This document shows positions 7,306 through 15,337 of a stretch of 22,389 nucleotides of DNA, in pieces (positions within the stretch are counted from its first letter, which is position 1; every line of letters begins with the position of its first letter). Both the position numbers and the translations under genes were made by a program. The stretch covers positions 1-22,389 of the forward strand of contig SMXJ01000072.1 of NCBI GenBank assembly GCA_004356305.1, read 5' to 3'. Origin of the DNA: Bacteroidota bacterium. Lineage in GTDB: Bacteria; Bacteroidota; Bacteroidia; Flavobacteriales; Flavobacteriaceae. Below the pieces are notes generated by a model. That model saw nothing but the letters and a program-made list of their open reading frames with translations. It searched no databases and was not told the origin of the DNA.

Positions 7306-8688
7306 TTGAATTTTCTGAAAACAAATCGAATCCCTCTTCTCTACGCAATACTTTGCTTGATATTCTATTGGGTTTTTGCCTATGATCTGGTTCGTAGTGA
7401 CTTCATTAAGTTGATCACACTTTTTTTAGCACTTTTCTTTATCGGGTTCCAACTTATCAAGATATATGGCTGGAACTTTTGGCTTTTAGCCGGCTTTGGA
7501 GTAGCATTTAGACTTATTTTTTTAATTGCAATTCCGAATTTATCCCAGGATTTCTATCGGTTTATTTGGGATGGCCGCTTGGTTTTGAACGGAATCAATC
7601 CCTACTTATTCACTCCTGAAATGTTATTGGGAGATTCCTCCTTAACACACGGCATGGCTATAACGGAAGCTCAGCAACTTTACCGGGGCATGGGTGAACT
7701 CAATGGTAGCCATTACAGTAATTATCCTCCTGTCAACCAATTGTTTTTCGCCATAGGCGCCTTGTTGACCGGTAAGGGTGTTCTTGGTTCGGTGGCCGTG
7801 TTGCGAATCGTAACTATTTTTGCGGATGTAGGTATTTTATACTTCGGAAAGAAATTACTTGAGCAGCTGAAACTTCCCGTTAAAAATATCTTTTGGTACT
7901 TCCTCAACCCTTTTATCATTATCGAGCTTACCGGTAATCTGCACTTTGAAGGAATAATGCTCTTTTTTGTGGTTTGGTCGCTGTATTTGCTTCATAAAGG
8001 CAAATGGTTTTGGGCAGCGGTACTTTTGGGTGTTTCGGTTTCCGTGAAACTGATCCCATTATTGTTCCTTCCTCTTTTCTTTAGGTATTTTGTAAAGAAG
8101 GATACTATTGGAAAAGGATTGAGTAATCTTTCAATGTTTTATATCGTCACTCTTGCAACGGCCACACTCACGTTTACGCCTTTTTTATCTTCGGAATTTA
8201 TCTCCAACTTCTCACAATCGATCCTTTTATGGTTTCAGGATTTTGAGTTCAATGCCAGTGTTTATTATATCATTCGATATATTGGATTTCAAACCATAGG
8301 GTGGAATATCATCGCAGATGTGGGGAAGATCCTTCCAATTGTGGTGATCTTGGTTTTACTTTTGCTCGCGTTCTTCCGAAGAAATGAAACCACTCAAAAA
8401 CTGATCACGGTTATGTTATTAGGAATATTTTTCTATTTTTTATTATCCACAACCGTGCACCCCTGGTACGTCGCAACACCCTTGATACTCTCTGTTTTCA
8501 CCAAATATAAGTTCCCAATTGTATGGAGCTTATTAGTGATGTTAAGTTACTCTGCCTACGGATCCGATGGGTTTTCGGAGAATTTATGGCTGGTGGCTGT
8601 GGAGTATTCGATCGTGATTGGGGTTGCTATATTGGAAATGGTCAATTATGATCTCTTGCCCTGGCGTAAAAAGTCGGGAATAATTTAA
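7306..8688 (+). CDS. GT-C type membrane mannosyltransferase-like protein
   Basis: The 460-residue polytopic membrane protein has about eleven or twelve hydrophobic helices. After the second or third helix comes the loop NLSQDFYRFIWDGRLVLNG (about 85-103). Its acidic and aromatic residues are typical of GT-C glycosyltransferases that use polyprenyl-phosphate sugars outside the membrane. PPVNQLFF, SVKLIPLLFLPLFF and TVHPWYV (about 385) also resemble bacterial polyprenol-phosphate-mannose dependent mannosyltransferases. The DPM-like gene at 554 could supply such a donor, which is inference. The start is TTG at 7306: a stop lies at 7285-7287, no ATG or GTG lies between, and the first internal ATG would remove two or three helices. 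It is convergent with the RsuA-like gene, with only 14 bases between stop codons. The exact sugar is unknown. Confidence 0.75.
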   Translation: MNFLKTNRIPLLYAILCLIFYWVFAYDLVRSDFIKLITLFLALFFIGFQLIKIYGWNFWLLAGFGVAFRLIFLIAIPNLSQDFYRFIWDGRLVLNGINPYLFTPEMLLGDSSLTHGMAITEAQQLYRGMGELNGSHYSNYPPVNQLFFAIGALLTGKGVLGSVAVLRIVTIFADVGILYFGKKLLEQLKLPVKNIFWYFLNPFIIIELTGNLHFEGIMLFFVVWSLYLLHKGKWFWAAVLLGVSVSVKLIPLLFLPLFFRYFVKKDTIGKGLSNLSMFYIVTLATATLTFTPFLSSEFISNFSQSILLWFQDFEFNASVYYIIRYIGFQTIGWNIIADVGKILPIVVILVLLLLAFFRRNETTQKLITVMLLGIFFYFLLSTTVHPWYVATPLILSVFTKYKFPIVWSLLVMLSYSAYGSDGFSENLWLVAVEYSIVIGVAILEMVNYDLLPWRKKSGII

Positions 8689-8702
8689 CAGAGATAATAG
8701 AT

Positions 8703-9533
8703 CTATAACATTTTAAAAGTATTGATCTCCTGTTCGGTCAGGTGACGGTAACGACCCCTGGGCAGGTCTTTTTTGGTGAGGGGCCCCAAAGTGACACAGT
8801 CAACCTTCACAACATTATAGCCCAGATGATCAAAAATGGTTCGTATCACACTATTACCCGTATGTTTTATTTTTAATCCAACTTCCCTCTTAGGTGCATT
8901 GTTGACGTAACTCACATCCTCAACTCTTATTTCTTTCCCGTCGATCTTGATTCCGTCGACAATTTTTTGCAGATCTGTTGCTCGGAGGTTTTTATCCAGT
9001 TCGATATGAAACAAACGATCCATTCCTTTTTTGGTAAACTTTTGACGAAACGAATCGTCATTGGTAAATAACAGTAAACCTGTGGCATTCCTTCCCAATC
9101 TGCCAAATGGCCTGATCCTAGCATTACTGGCATTGGCAACGATATCCATAACCGTCAATCCTTTGGAATCGCTGTTAGTAGTTGCCACCCCTTTGGGTTT
9201 ATTAAGAATTACATAGGTTGCAGGTTCGGGATTTATTCGACGTCCATCAAAACGCACTTCATCTGTAGGTTTTACTTTATGGCCCATTTCATTTACCACC
9301 TTTCCATTAACCGTTACCTGACCCGTTGCGATGTACATATCAGCTTCACGACGCGAACATATACCGCTATTAGCTATGTATTTATTCAATCGGATCTCAT
9401 CTGTTCCAGACTTGGAACCAGTTGTCTTTTTCGGCTTTGAGGTTGCCTTATCCTTTGTATAGTTTCGAACGGGTTTTTTGCTGCCAGCTCTGTTTGAAGT
9501 CGATCCTTTTCCTTTATATCCCTTCTTACTCAT
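8703..9533 (-). CDS. RsuA/RluB-family pseudouridine synthase homologue lacking catalytic residues
   Basis: The 276-residue protein has a basic low-complexity N-terminal tail (1-45, Lys/Arg/Ser/Gly/Thr), an S4 RNA-binding domain (about 47-92, IRLNKYIANSGICSRREAD) and the RsuA/RluB catalytic fold (about 105-276) with ILNKPKGV and the C-terminal LPRGRYRHLTEQE signature. The family converts uridine to pseudouridine in rRNA, using the Asp of GRLD and a Tyr of the K-x-Y motif. Here the first motif reads PFGRLGRNATGLL, with G147 in place of Asp, and the second reads RLFHIELD, with F175 in place of Tyr. The fold is otherwise intact, so this looks like a non-catalytic RNA-binding relative. ATG at 9533 is preferred to TTG at 9539. 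It has its own promoter (9548-9555). Confidence 0.85.
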   Translation of the reverse strand: MSKKGYKGKGSTSNRAGSKKPVRNYTKDKATSKPKKTTGSKSGTDEIRLNKYIANSGICSRREADMYIATGQVTVNGKVVNEMGHKVKPTDEVRFDGRRINPEPATYVILNKPKGVATTNSDSKGLTVMDIVANASNARIRPFGRLGRNATGLLLFTNDDSFRQKFTKKGMDRLFHIELDKNLRATDLQKIVDGIKIDGKEIRVEDVSYVNNAPKREVGLKIKHTGNSVIRTIFDHLGYNVVKVDCVTLGPLTKKDLPRGRYRHLTEQEINTFKML

Positions 9534-9547
9534 ATTCAAATTTTTTG

Positions 9548-9555
9548 CAAAGATA
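9548..9555 (-). promoter_or_regulatory. -7 promoter element for the RsuA/RluB-like gene
   Basis: On the - strand this reads TATCTTTG, a full TAnnTTTG match, 14 bases before the ATG at 9533. It shows that the gene can be transcribed independently of the isoprenoid cluster upstream. Confidence 0.5.
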
Positions 9556-9809
9556 ATCTATTATGCAGGACGTTCTATATGTACGGCGAAGTTTTAGGCA
9601 GGAACTAAACCGAAATCCTGTGGCCTAAAGGTAGTTGTCTTCTATTAAGGACAAATGAGTATTTTCTTCAAAATACAATGTGGATTGTCTGTCTCGATTC
9701 ACGAACAATTTAGTTTTGAAATAACTATCCATTCATCAATCGATGCGGTGAAACCACTTCTCCTTCGGAATACCGCTACGAAAGTTGAATATTCCAAGAC
9801 TGAAAAAAT
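9556..9809. other. Gene-poor spacer between the UbiA gene and the RsuA-like gene
   Basis: About 250 bases with no recognisable gene. A short + strand open frame starting at 9655 resembles no family and runs antisense into the end of the UbiA gene. No strong hairpin with a T-run was seen after the UbiA stop at 9810. Confidence 0.5.
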
Positions 9810-10715
9810 TCAAAATAGTCTGTTTAAAAGCAGGTCTACATTGATCAATACAATACTAAAAACACCAACAACTATGATAAATTTTATGATACTGTGTAGA
9901 AAAATGTAATGAAGTTTTCGATCAGACCTCCATAAGACCCCTACGAATACAATAAGGGCGAAAATACTTCCGTAGAAATAAAATTTCATATACCCTATTT
10001 CAAATTTCAAGATGAGTAATATTATAGGGATAAGTGTTAATATACTTAACAGGGTTAGCATTATTTTTGCCGCATTTTCACCATAAACGACAGGAATGGT
10101 ATGATAATTCTGAACTAGATCCCCTTTTAAATTCGTAAGATCTTTGATTACCTCCCGCATGGAAATAAGAAGGAAAAGGAAAGTAGCATGTCCAAAAATT
10201 ACCGAATCAAAATTCTTGTAATAAATAAACACTGCGAAAAAAGGAGTTACAGACAAAATTGCCGCGGTTAAATTTCCCACAAGCAAATATTTTTTAAGCT
10301 TATGTGAGTAAAACCAGATCCCGAAAATATACAAGGAAAAAAAGACCACTGCCTTAAACGAGACATAACTCGCGAATATCACCGACAGGAAATTCAGAAC
10401 AAAATAGGCAGACAACTTGGTATTTTGACTCACCAATCTATCCAGCATGGATTTACGCGGGCGATTGATCAAATCCTTTTCACTATCGTAAAAGTTATTG
10501 ATGATATATCCTCCGGCAATGGCAGAAGCCGAGGTCAATACCAACATTAAAAGATTCAGGTCGAACAAGACTTTTTTTAAGGGTAACTGAGGCGCCAAAA
10601 TATAGACTGCCGCGAGGTACTGAGCGAGTATGATTACAAGAATATTATACCCGCGAACCACGGAAAATAAACTAAAAAATTTAGTTAGATAGTATTTTTG
10701 TCTTCTCCCGAGCAT
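9810..10715 (-). CDS. UbiA-family prenyltransferase, geranylgeranylglycerol-phosphate geranylgeranyltransferase-like
   Basis: This 301-residue integral membrane enzyme has eight or nine helices. Both Asp-rich motifs of UbiA prenyltransferases are visible: NNFYDSEKD (N73, D77, D81) after the second helix and MREVIKDLTNLKGD (D192, D199) between later helices. They bind the magnesium-diphosphate of a polyprenyl donor. The closest subgroup by motif is the one annotated in Flavobacteria as digeranylgeranylglyceryl phosphate synthase-like, not the menaquinone enzyme MenA, but the acceptor cannot be proved here. The gene follows the SGNH-like gene by 15 bases and is in the same direction as mevalonate kinase and diphosphomevalonate decarboxylase, which make the precursors for its donor substrate. 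Confidence 0.82.
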   Translation of the reverse strand: MLGRRQKYYLTKFFSLFSVVRGYNILVIILAQYLAAVYILAPQLPLKKVLFDLNLLMLVLTSASAIAGGYIINNFYDSEKDLINRPRKSMLDRLVSQNTKLSAYFVLNFLSVIFASYVSFKAVVFFSLYIFGIWFYSHKLKKYLLVGNLTAAILSVTPFFAVFIYYKNFDSVIFGHATFLFLLISMREVIKDLTNLKGDLVQNYHTIPVVYGENAAKIMLTLLSILTLIPIILLILKFEIGYMKFYFYGSIFALIVFVGVLWRSDRKLHYIFLHSIIKFIIVVGVFSIVLINVDLLLNRLF

Positions 10716-10730
10716 CTTCTATATCAAAAA

Positions 10731-11651
10731 TTAATTCATATTCTTATCGGATCGCAATTCCTTGATCCAAAAGGCAATTCTTTTGGTTACTTCCTTACTC
10801 GATTCCCTATGTAAATGTATTCCATCCACGTACTGAAAGTTTTCATTCTCTTCGGTCATATCGTAATAAGGCGCCGATGTATCCTCTGAAAGTCGGATCA
10901 TTAATTCATTGAAATTTGGAACCACGGAATCATCACTCGACAATAAATCGGGGTGTACAGGTAATTTGACCAAATAAACCTCCCCTCTTCCCTGTAAGTA
11001 GGTGATCGTTTCATAAAGATAGGACAATCTGGTTTTTGAAAAACGAAATCTCTTTTTTCTGTCAATTTGCATTTCTACTTTGTTTTTAATTCTTCTGGCC
11101 ACCACGTCACTATTCATATCTGTTTTTACTTCAAGCCACCCGTCATCGTGCAAAAAGGCGATGGTATCTCTTTCGAATATTTTAATGTACATATTATTAT
11201 AAAAGGAGAGTAAGTACGGAATATTGGGTTTGGATGAAACGGTTCTAAGCTTATTCAAAAAACTTTTGTTTTCGTCAAATTGGGATTCGTCATTTGGGTC
11301 TTCACTACTATCGGCAATACTCCAGGCGTCTATACCAACAATGAATAATCCGTTCTTGGTATCTTCTGAAAGCTTTCTTTTGATCCCTTTTAAATAAGCC
11401 GGGCCATAGGGGCTATGTGCTATTGTAAAGGCAAAATTCAAAATGGAATCATCGGGAAGAATTTTTAGGAGTTCACCAGGCATTATACCATGAGCGGCTT
11501 TTGAAGTACCTATAATGAGCGAACTTTGTTTTGGAGTGGTAAATCGCACATAAAAAGTGTCTGAATAGCCATCGGCCTGATATAATACTATTCCCAGGGA
11601 CACACTCACAAGAATGAAAAATAAGCTGCTATGTACTAAAAACTTTTTCAT
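10731..11651 (-). CDS. Membrane-anchored SGNH-like protein, partner of the MBOAT acyltransferase
   Basis: The 306-residue protein has one N-terminal hydrophobic anchor (about 3-24), with the rest predicted outside the cytoplasm. Two SGNH-hydrolase-like elements are visible: LIIGTSKAAHG with the candidate nucleophile S50, and VDGIHLH with D276 and H279 as the likely Asp-x-x-His pair. This architecture matches AlgJ/AlgX- and DltD-like partners that take an acyl group delivered by an MBOAT protein and place it on a glycan or polymer. The start at 11651 lies 2 bases after the MBOAT stop, which strongly implies a two-gene unit. A longer open frame to 11753 would lie inside the MBOAT gene and lacks a plausible signal. 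The substrate is unknown. Confidence 0.75.
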   Translation of the reverse strand: MKKFLVHSSLFFILVSVSLGIVLYQADGYSDTFYVRFTTPKQSSLIIGTSKAAHGIMPGELLKILPDDSILNFAFTIAHSPYGPAYLKGIKRKLSEDTKNGLFIVGIDAWSIADSSEDPNDESQFDENKSFLNKLRTVSSKPNIPYLLSFYNNMYIKIFERDTIAFLHDDGWLEVKTDMNSDVVARRIKNKVEMQIDRKKRFRFSKTRLSYLYETITYLQGRGEVYLVKLPVHPDLLSSDDSVVPNFNELMIRLSEDTSAPYYDMTEENENFQYVDGIHLHRESSKEVTKRIAFWIKELRSDKNMN

Positions 11652-11653
11652 AG

Positions 11654-13102
11654 TTAAAACTGAAAATAGATAAAATCCTGTGGAATTCCCTTGAACATAA
11701 AAATCACCATGGTTAAACCATAGTAAAATCCATACCTCAGCGGACTTGACCACTTCTGTGTAATTCTTTCAATGCCGTATTGATGATCCCGGGCGATCCA
11801 TTCAATAAATACCAAGCCAAAAATAAACAAGACTAAAACAATTGCCTTTATATCCCTGAGAATTTCCGGTACCGTTAAGATAGAGTTTGAGAACATTCCT
11901 TGAAAATAAAGTAATGATTCCGAGACACTTTCCGCCCTGAAAAAAACCCAGGCCAATGAAGTAATGGAAAATGTGAATACTATGAGCAACCCTTCTTTCA
12001 AACTTGGAAACAACCATTTGGTTTTAACCGAATGCAGAAATGTCCTGTTTCGTTTCATCAACACCAATGGGATAAAAAATAACGCATGTAAGCCACCCCA
12101 ACATAAGAAGGTCCAGCTAGCACCATGCCAAAATCCACTCACCAGAAAAACAATGAAAATGTTACGTATTTGAAGGAGGGTACTTCCCCTGCTTCCACCG
12201 ATGGGAATATATAAATAGTCCCGAAACCAAGTGGAGAGTGAAATGTGCCATCGCCTCCAAAACTCACCAATATTTCTGGAAAAATAGGGATATGCAAAGT
12301 TGCGCATGAGTTTAAAGCCGAACAAACGGGCTACTCCTATGGCGATATCTGAGTAGCCTGAAAAATCTCCATAGATCTGAAATGAAAACAAAATGACTCC
12401 TAAAATAAGGGTGCTTGAAGAATGTGCCGACGGGTCCTCAAAAATAATATTCACGAACTTCGCACAATTATCTGCAATGACTATTTTCTTGAACAATCCC
12501 CAAAGAATCTGTCTGCAGCCATTAACAGCTTCATGGTATTGAAAATCACGTCTGTTCAGGAACTGTGGCAACATATTGGATGCCCTTTCAATGGGTCCGG
12601 CCACTAATTGAGGAAAGAAGCTCACAAAGGCGAAAAAGGCGACAAAATCTTTGGTTGGGGTTAGTTTCTTTCGGTATATATCAATGGAATAACTTAAGGT
12701 TTGAAATGTGTAAAAACTTATTCCCACAGGAAGTATAATCTTTAAGCTGGAAATTTCTAATGGTTCCCCGAGTAAGGTAAAAGCTTGCGCAAAACTTTCA
12801 GCAAAAAAATTAAAGTACTTAAAGAAGCCCAGGAAACCAATATTCACAAGGATACTTAGTGATAAGAGCAACTTTCTTTTCATCTTGGTCTCGGCATTCG
12901 CCAGGGAAAGTCCCACAACATAGTCAACAAGTGAACTAAATGCGATCAAAGAGAGAAATCGCCAATCCCACCAACCATAAAAAAAATAACTCGCTAAAAG
13001 AAGAAGCGCGTTTTGTTGCTTGAATGATCTATGAGTGACAAACCAATACAACAAAAAAACGATGGGAAGGAAAAATGCAAATTCCAGGGAATTAAACAAC
13101 AT
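11654..13102 (-). CDS. AlgI-like MBOAT membrane O-acyltransferase
   Basis: The 482-residue polytopic membrane protein has a length and motif set typical of bacterial AlgI/PatA/DltB-type MBOAT enzymes. The N-terminal block FNSLEFAFFLPIVFLLYW is highly characteristic. The core contains LPVGISFYTFQTLSY (124-138), FFPQLVAGPIER (162-173), EFWRRWHISLSTWFRDYLYI (280-299, with conserved H286) and VSGFWHGASWTF (321-332, with catalytic H326). The family moves an acyl group, usually acetyl, across the inner membrane for transfer to extracytoplasmic polysaccharides. The SGNH-like gene directly downstream is the expected partner. A possible weak promoter element lies at 13125-13132; the gap to the mevalonate kinase gene is 50 bases, so read-through from the isoprenoid genes is also likely. 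Confidence 0.93.
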   Translation of the reverse strand: MLFNSLEFAFFLPIVFLLYWFVTHRSFKQQNALLLLASYFFYGWWDWRFLSLIAFSSLVDYVVGLSLANAETKMKRKLLLSLSILVNIGFLGFFKYFNFFAESFAQAFTLLGEPLEISSLKIILPVGISFYTFQTLSYSIDIYRKKLTPTKDFVAFFAFVSFFPQLVAGPIERASNMLPQFLNRRDFQYHEAVNGCRQILWGLFKKIVIADNCAKFVNIIFEDPSAHSSSTLILGVILFSFQIYGDFSGYSDIAIGVARLFGFKLMRNFAYPYFSRNIGEFWRRWHISLSTWFRDYLYIPIGGSRGSTLLQIRNIFIVFLVSGFWHGASWTFLCWGGLHALFFIPLVLMKRNRTFLHSVKTKWLFPSLKEGLLIVFTFSITSLAWVFFRAESVSESLLYFQGMFSNSILTVPEILRDIKAIVLVLFIFGLVFIEWIARDHQYGIERITQKWSSPLRYGFYYGLTMVIFMFKGIPQDFIYFQF

Positions 13103-13124
13103 AGTAATTCAATTGCTTACCATG

Positions 13125-13132
13125 CGAATATA
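13125..13132 (-). promoter_or_regulatory. Weak candidate -7 element before the MBOAT gene
   Basis: On the - strand this reads TATATTCG, one mismatch from TAnnTTTG, 22 bases before the MBOAT start. No TTG -33 element is evident. It would allow the acyltransferase pair to be transcribed apart from the mevalonate genes. Confidence 0.25.
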
Positions 13133-13152
13133 ACATAATTGAAAAAATGAGG

Positions 13153-14091
13153 TTATAAATTATAGACCACCTCGATTTTATAATCTTTCAGGGCAGTTCT
13201 CGCCCGGTTTATATCCTGTGTGAAGCCAAGCATATAGCCTCCTCCTCCGGAACCGCAAAGTTTGAGGTAGTAAGCATTGGTGTCGATCCCTTTTTTCCAA
13301 AGGCTATGGAACTCTTCCGGAATCATAGGTTTGAAGTTATCCAGCACTACTTTTGAAAGTTGCTTAATATTTCCAAAAAGTGACTTTACGTCGCCTTTTA
13401 AAAAGTCCTCTACGCAGGCATCGGTATGCTTTACAAATTGGTTTTTCAGCATATTCCTGAATCCTTCCTGCTTCATGTTGTTCATAAAGATCTGAACCAT
13501 GGGTGCTGTTTCTCCTGTGCTTCCACTATCTAATAAAAAGACGGCTCCTTGTCCACTCTCTGTCTGGGAGGGAATCCCGGCAGGTTCAATATTGTCGTTG
13601 GAATTGATCAGAATGGGCAAACTTAAATAGCTGTTCAATGGATCAAGGCCCGAAGATTTTCCGTGGAAAAACGATTCCATTTCAGCAAAGATCCCTTTTA
13701 ATTGTAATAGCTTTTCCCTTGTCAAGTTTTCCAATACGGTGATCCTGTCACTTGCATATTTATCATAAATAGCCGCTACTAATGCCCCACTACTCCCCAC
13801 TCCATAACCTTGAGGAATACTAGAATCAAAAAACAATCCAGCCTTAACATCGGCTTTCAAAGCTTTGATATCAAATGTCACCAAACCCGGTTGTTCCTTT
13901 TCAAGGGTTACTAAATATTCGGTAAAACGTTCAAGGTTTTTATTCGACTTATGGGTTACTGTGGCATGCTGCTCGTCAATTTTGAGGGCTCCTTTATAGA
14001 AATTATAGGGGATGGATAATCCTTTGGAATCTTTGATAATACCATATTCTCCAAAGAGAAGTATTTTTGAGTAAAACAGGGGACCATGCAT
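13153..14091 (-). CDS. Mevalonate kinase-like GHMP kinase
   Basis: The 312-residue GHMP-family kinase has the three expected motifs. These are an N-terminal KILLFGEYGII (9-19), which corresponds to the GEHAVV segment of mevalonate kinases, the glycine-rich ATP loop PQGYGVGSSGAL (93-104), and FHGKSSGLD (142-150), equivalent to HGxPSGxD with its catalytic Asp. A C-terminal CGSGGGGYML follows at about 279-288. The family phosphorylates mevalonate to 5-phosphomevalonate. The flavobacterial version is divergent from the classical enzyme, so phosphomevalonate kinase activity cannot be excluded. The gene immediately downstream of diphosphomevalonate decarboxylase in the transcript supports a mevalonate pathway role. 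The 108-base gap between them holds only a weak -7-like element (TATCTTTA at 14114-14121). Confidence 0.83.
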   Translation of the reverse strand: MHGPLFYSKILLFGEYGIIKDSKGLSIPYNFYKGALKIDEQHATVTHKSNKNLERFTEYLVTLEKEQPGLVTFDIKALKADVKAGLFFDSSIPQGYGVGSSGALVAAIYDKYASDRITVLENLTREKLLQLKGIFAEMESFFHGKSSGLDPLNSYLSLPILINSNDNIEPAGIPSQTESGQGAVFLLDSGSTGETAPMVQIFMNNMKQEGFRNMLKNQFVKHTDACVEDFLKGDVKSLFGNIKQLSKVVLDNFKPMIPEEFHSLWKKGIDTNAYYLKLCGSGGGGYMLGFTQDINRARTALKDYKIEVVYNL

Positions 14092-14199
14092 ATATTTACA
14101 GGCTTTTGTACGCTAAAGATACGGCATTTAACGATTAAATTATATTTCAGCGCGAAGATATCAAATTAACACCTAAACATTTCAGATAAAAATGGTGAA

Positions 14200-15276
14200 C
14201 TACACTTTAATGGCACCCAGACCCACCCGGTCCATGATAAAATCACCGTTTTTACAGAAAGGCGCGAGCTCGGTTCGTACGAGCTTCAAAACGGTTTCTT
14301 TTTCGGCTTCAGGGTATAACAGGTGTACGTTGGCGCCGGCATCGAGTGTGAAACAAACATTGCTATTAGTTTTTTTTCGGTAGGCCCGGATCCGATTTAT
14401 GATCTCTAAGGTATGGGGTTTCATCAAAATAAAATTTGGTGTAGAGGTCATCATCATGGCATGCAATTGCAAAGCTTCAGCTTCTACGACAGCGATAAAC
14501 TGCTTAAGTTCACCTTTCTTAAATATGGCTATAAGCCGATCCAGATTATTATGAGCCTGATTGAAACGCTGTTCAGCAAATGGATGATCGTTCATTAATT
14601 TATGCCCCACAGAACTACTCACAAGTTTTTCGCCTTTATCCACTAGTAAAATAGTGTCTTGATAGTTTTTAAAATTTTCATGTACTTCATAAGGATATTT
14701 AATTCCGTAGTACAAAGAGGAAGCTTCTATCGCCGGATGATGTCCCCAAACTACCAGGGGCCCGTCGATACTTCGGGACGCACTTCCGGAACCTAATCTT
14801 GCAATAAAAGACGCTTTTTTGTTGAAGAAATCAGTTGTCATATCCGGTAACATCTCTTTTTCCATATTTAACAAGCATAAAGCCAGAGCACTCATAGAAC
14901 TCGCCGAAGAAGCGATACCGCTACTATGCGGAAAACTGTTGGAAGTTTCGATCTTGAAGGAATAATTCCGAAGAAACGGAAGGTACGGTTCAATACGTTC
15001 GAAGAATAGCTCAATTTTGGGTTCAAAATCTTCTTCTCTTTTTCCGTCCAAATACACTTCTAATTTAAATTCTTCGTTCGTATTTTTATCATAATGAAGT
15101 GTTGTAGTCGTATGACAATTATTCAAAGTAAAACTCACCGAGGCATTTTTGGGTAATTGCACGCCATATTTTCCCCAGTACTTCACCAAGGCTATATTAC
15201 TGGGAGCTTGATAGGTAACACTTCCTTTTTCAAGATCTTTTGAATAGTTCCTCGGAATAAAATTGGGTTCGGTCAT
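14200..15276 (-). CDS. mvaD: Diphosphomevalonate decarboxylase
   Basis: The 358-residue GHMP-superfamily protein carries the diagnostic motifs of mevalonate-5-diphosphate decarboxylase: APSNIALVKYWGK (24-36), the phosphate-binding FPHSSGIASSASS (115-127), GSGSASRSIDGPLVVWG (162-178) and FTLDAGANVHLL (309-320) with the catalytic Asp at 312. The enzyme converts diphosphomevalonate to isopentenyl diphosphate with ATP, the last step of the mevalonate pathway in the cytoplasm. The length is normal for the Bacteroidota version. ATG at 15276 is preferred to a TTG five codons upstream, because a perfect TATATTTG promoter element lies at 15294-15301, 17 bases before the ATG. It is the first gene of a co-directional set that includes mevalonate kinase and a UbiA prenyltransferase. 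Confidence 0.95.
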   Translation of the reverse strand: MTEPNFIPRNYSKDLEKGSVTYQAPSNIALVKYWGKYGVQLPKNASVSFTLNNCHTTTTLHYDKNTNEEFKLEVYLDGKREEDFEPKIELFFERIEPYLPFLRNYSFKIETSNSFPHSSGIASSASSMSALALCLLNMEKEMLPDMTTDFFNKKASFIARLGSGSASRSIDGPLVVWGHHPAIEASSLYYGIKYPYEVHENFKNYQDTILLVDKGEKLVSSSVGHKLMNDHPFAEQRFNQAHNNLDRLIAIFKKGELKQFIAVVEAEALQLHAMMMTSTPNFILMKPHTLEIINRIRAYRKKTNSNVCFTLDAGANVHLLYPEAEKETVLKLVRTELAPFCKNGDFIMDRVGLGAIKV

Positions 15277-15293
15277 TGTCGTATTTTTCAAAA

Positions 15294-15301
15294 CAAATAT
15301 A
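15294..15301 (-). promoter_or_regulatory. -7 promoter element for mvaD
   Basis: TATATTTG on the - strand is a full match to TAnnTTTG and sits 17 bases before the ATG. It is the likely main promoter for the isoprenoid cluster. A clear -33 TTG was not found. Confidence 0.5.
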
Positions 15302-15337
15302 ACGAAAACGCCTTGAGAGGCTGGAAGCGATAAATAT

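Noticed and set aside
9655..9909. 84-codon + strand open frame between the UbiA and RsuA-like genes
   Set aside because: It runs antisense into the UbiA gene, has no promoter match or family resemblance, and its composition looks like non-coding AT-rich DNA.
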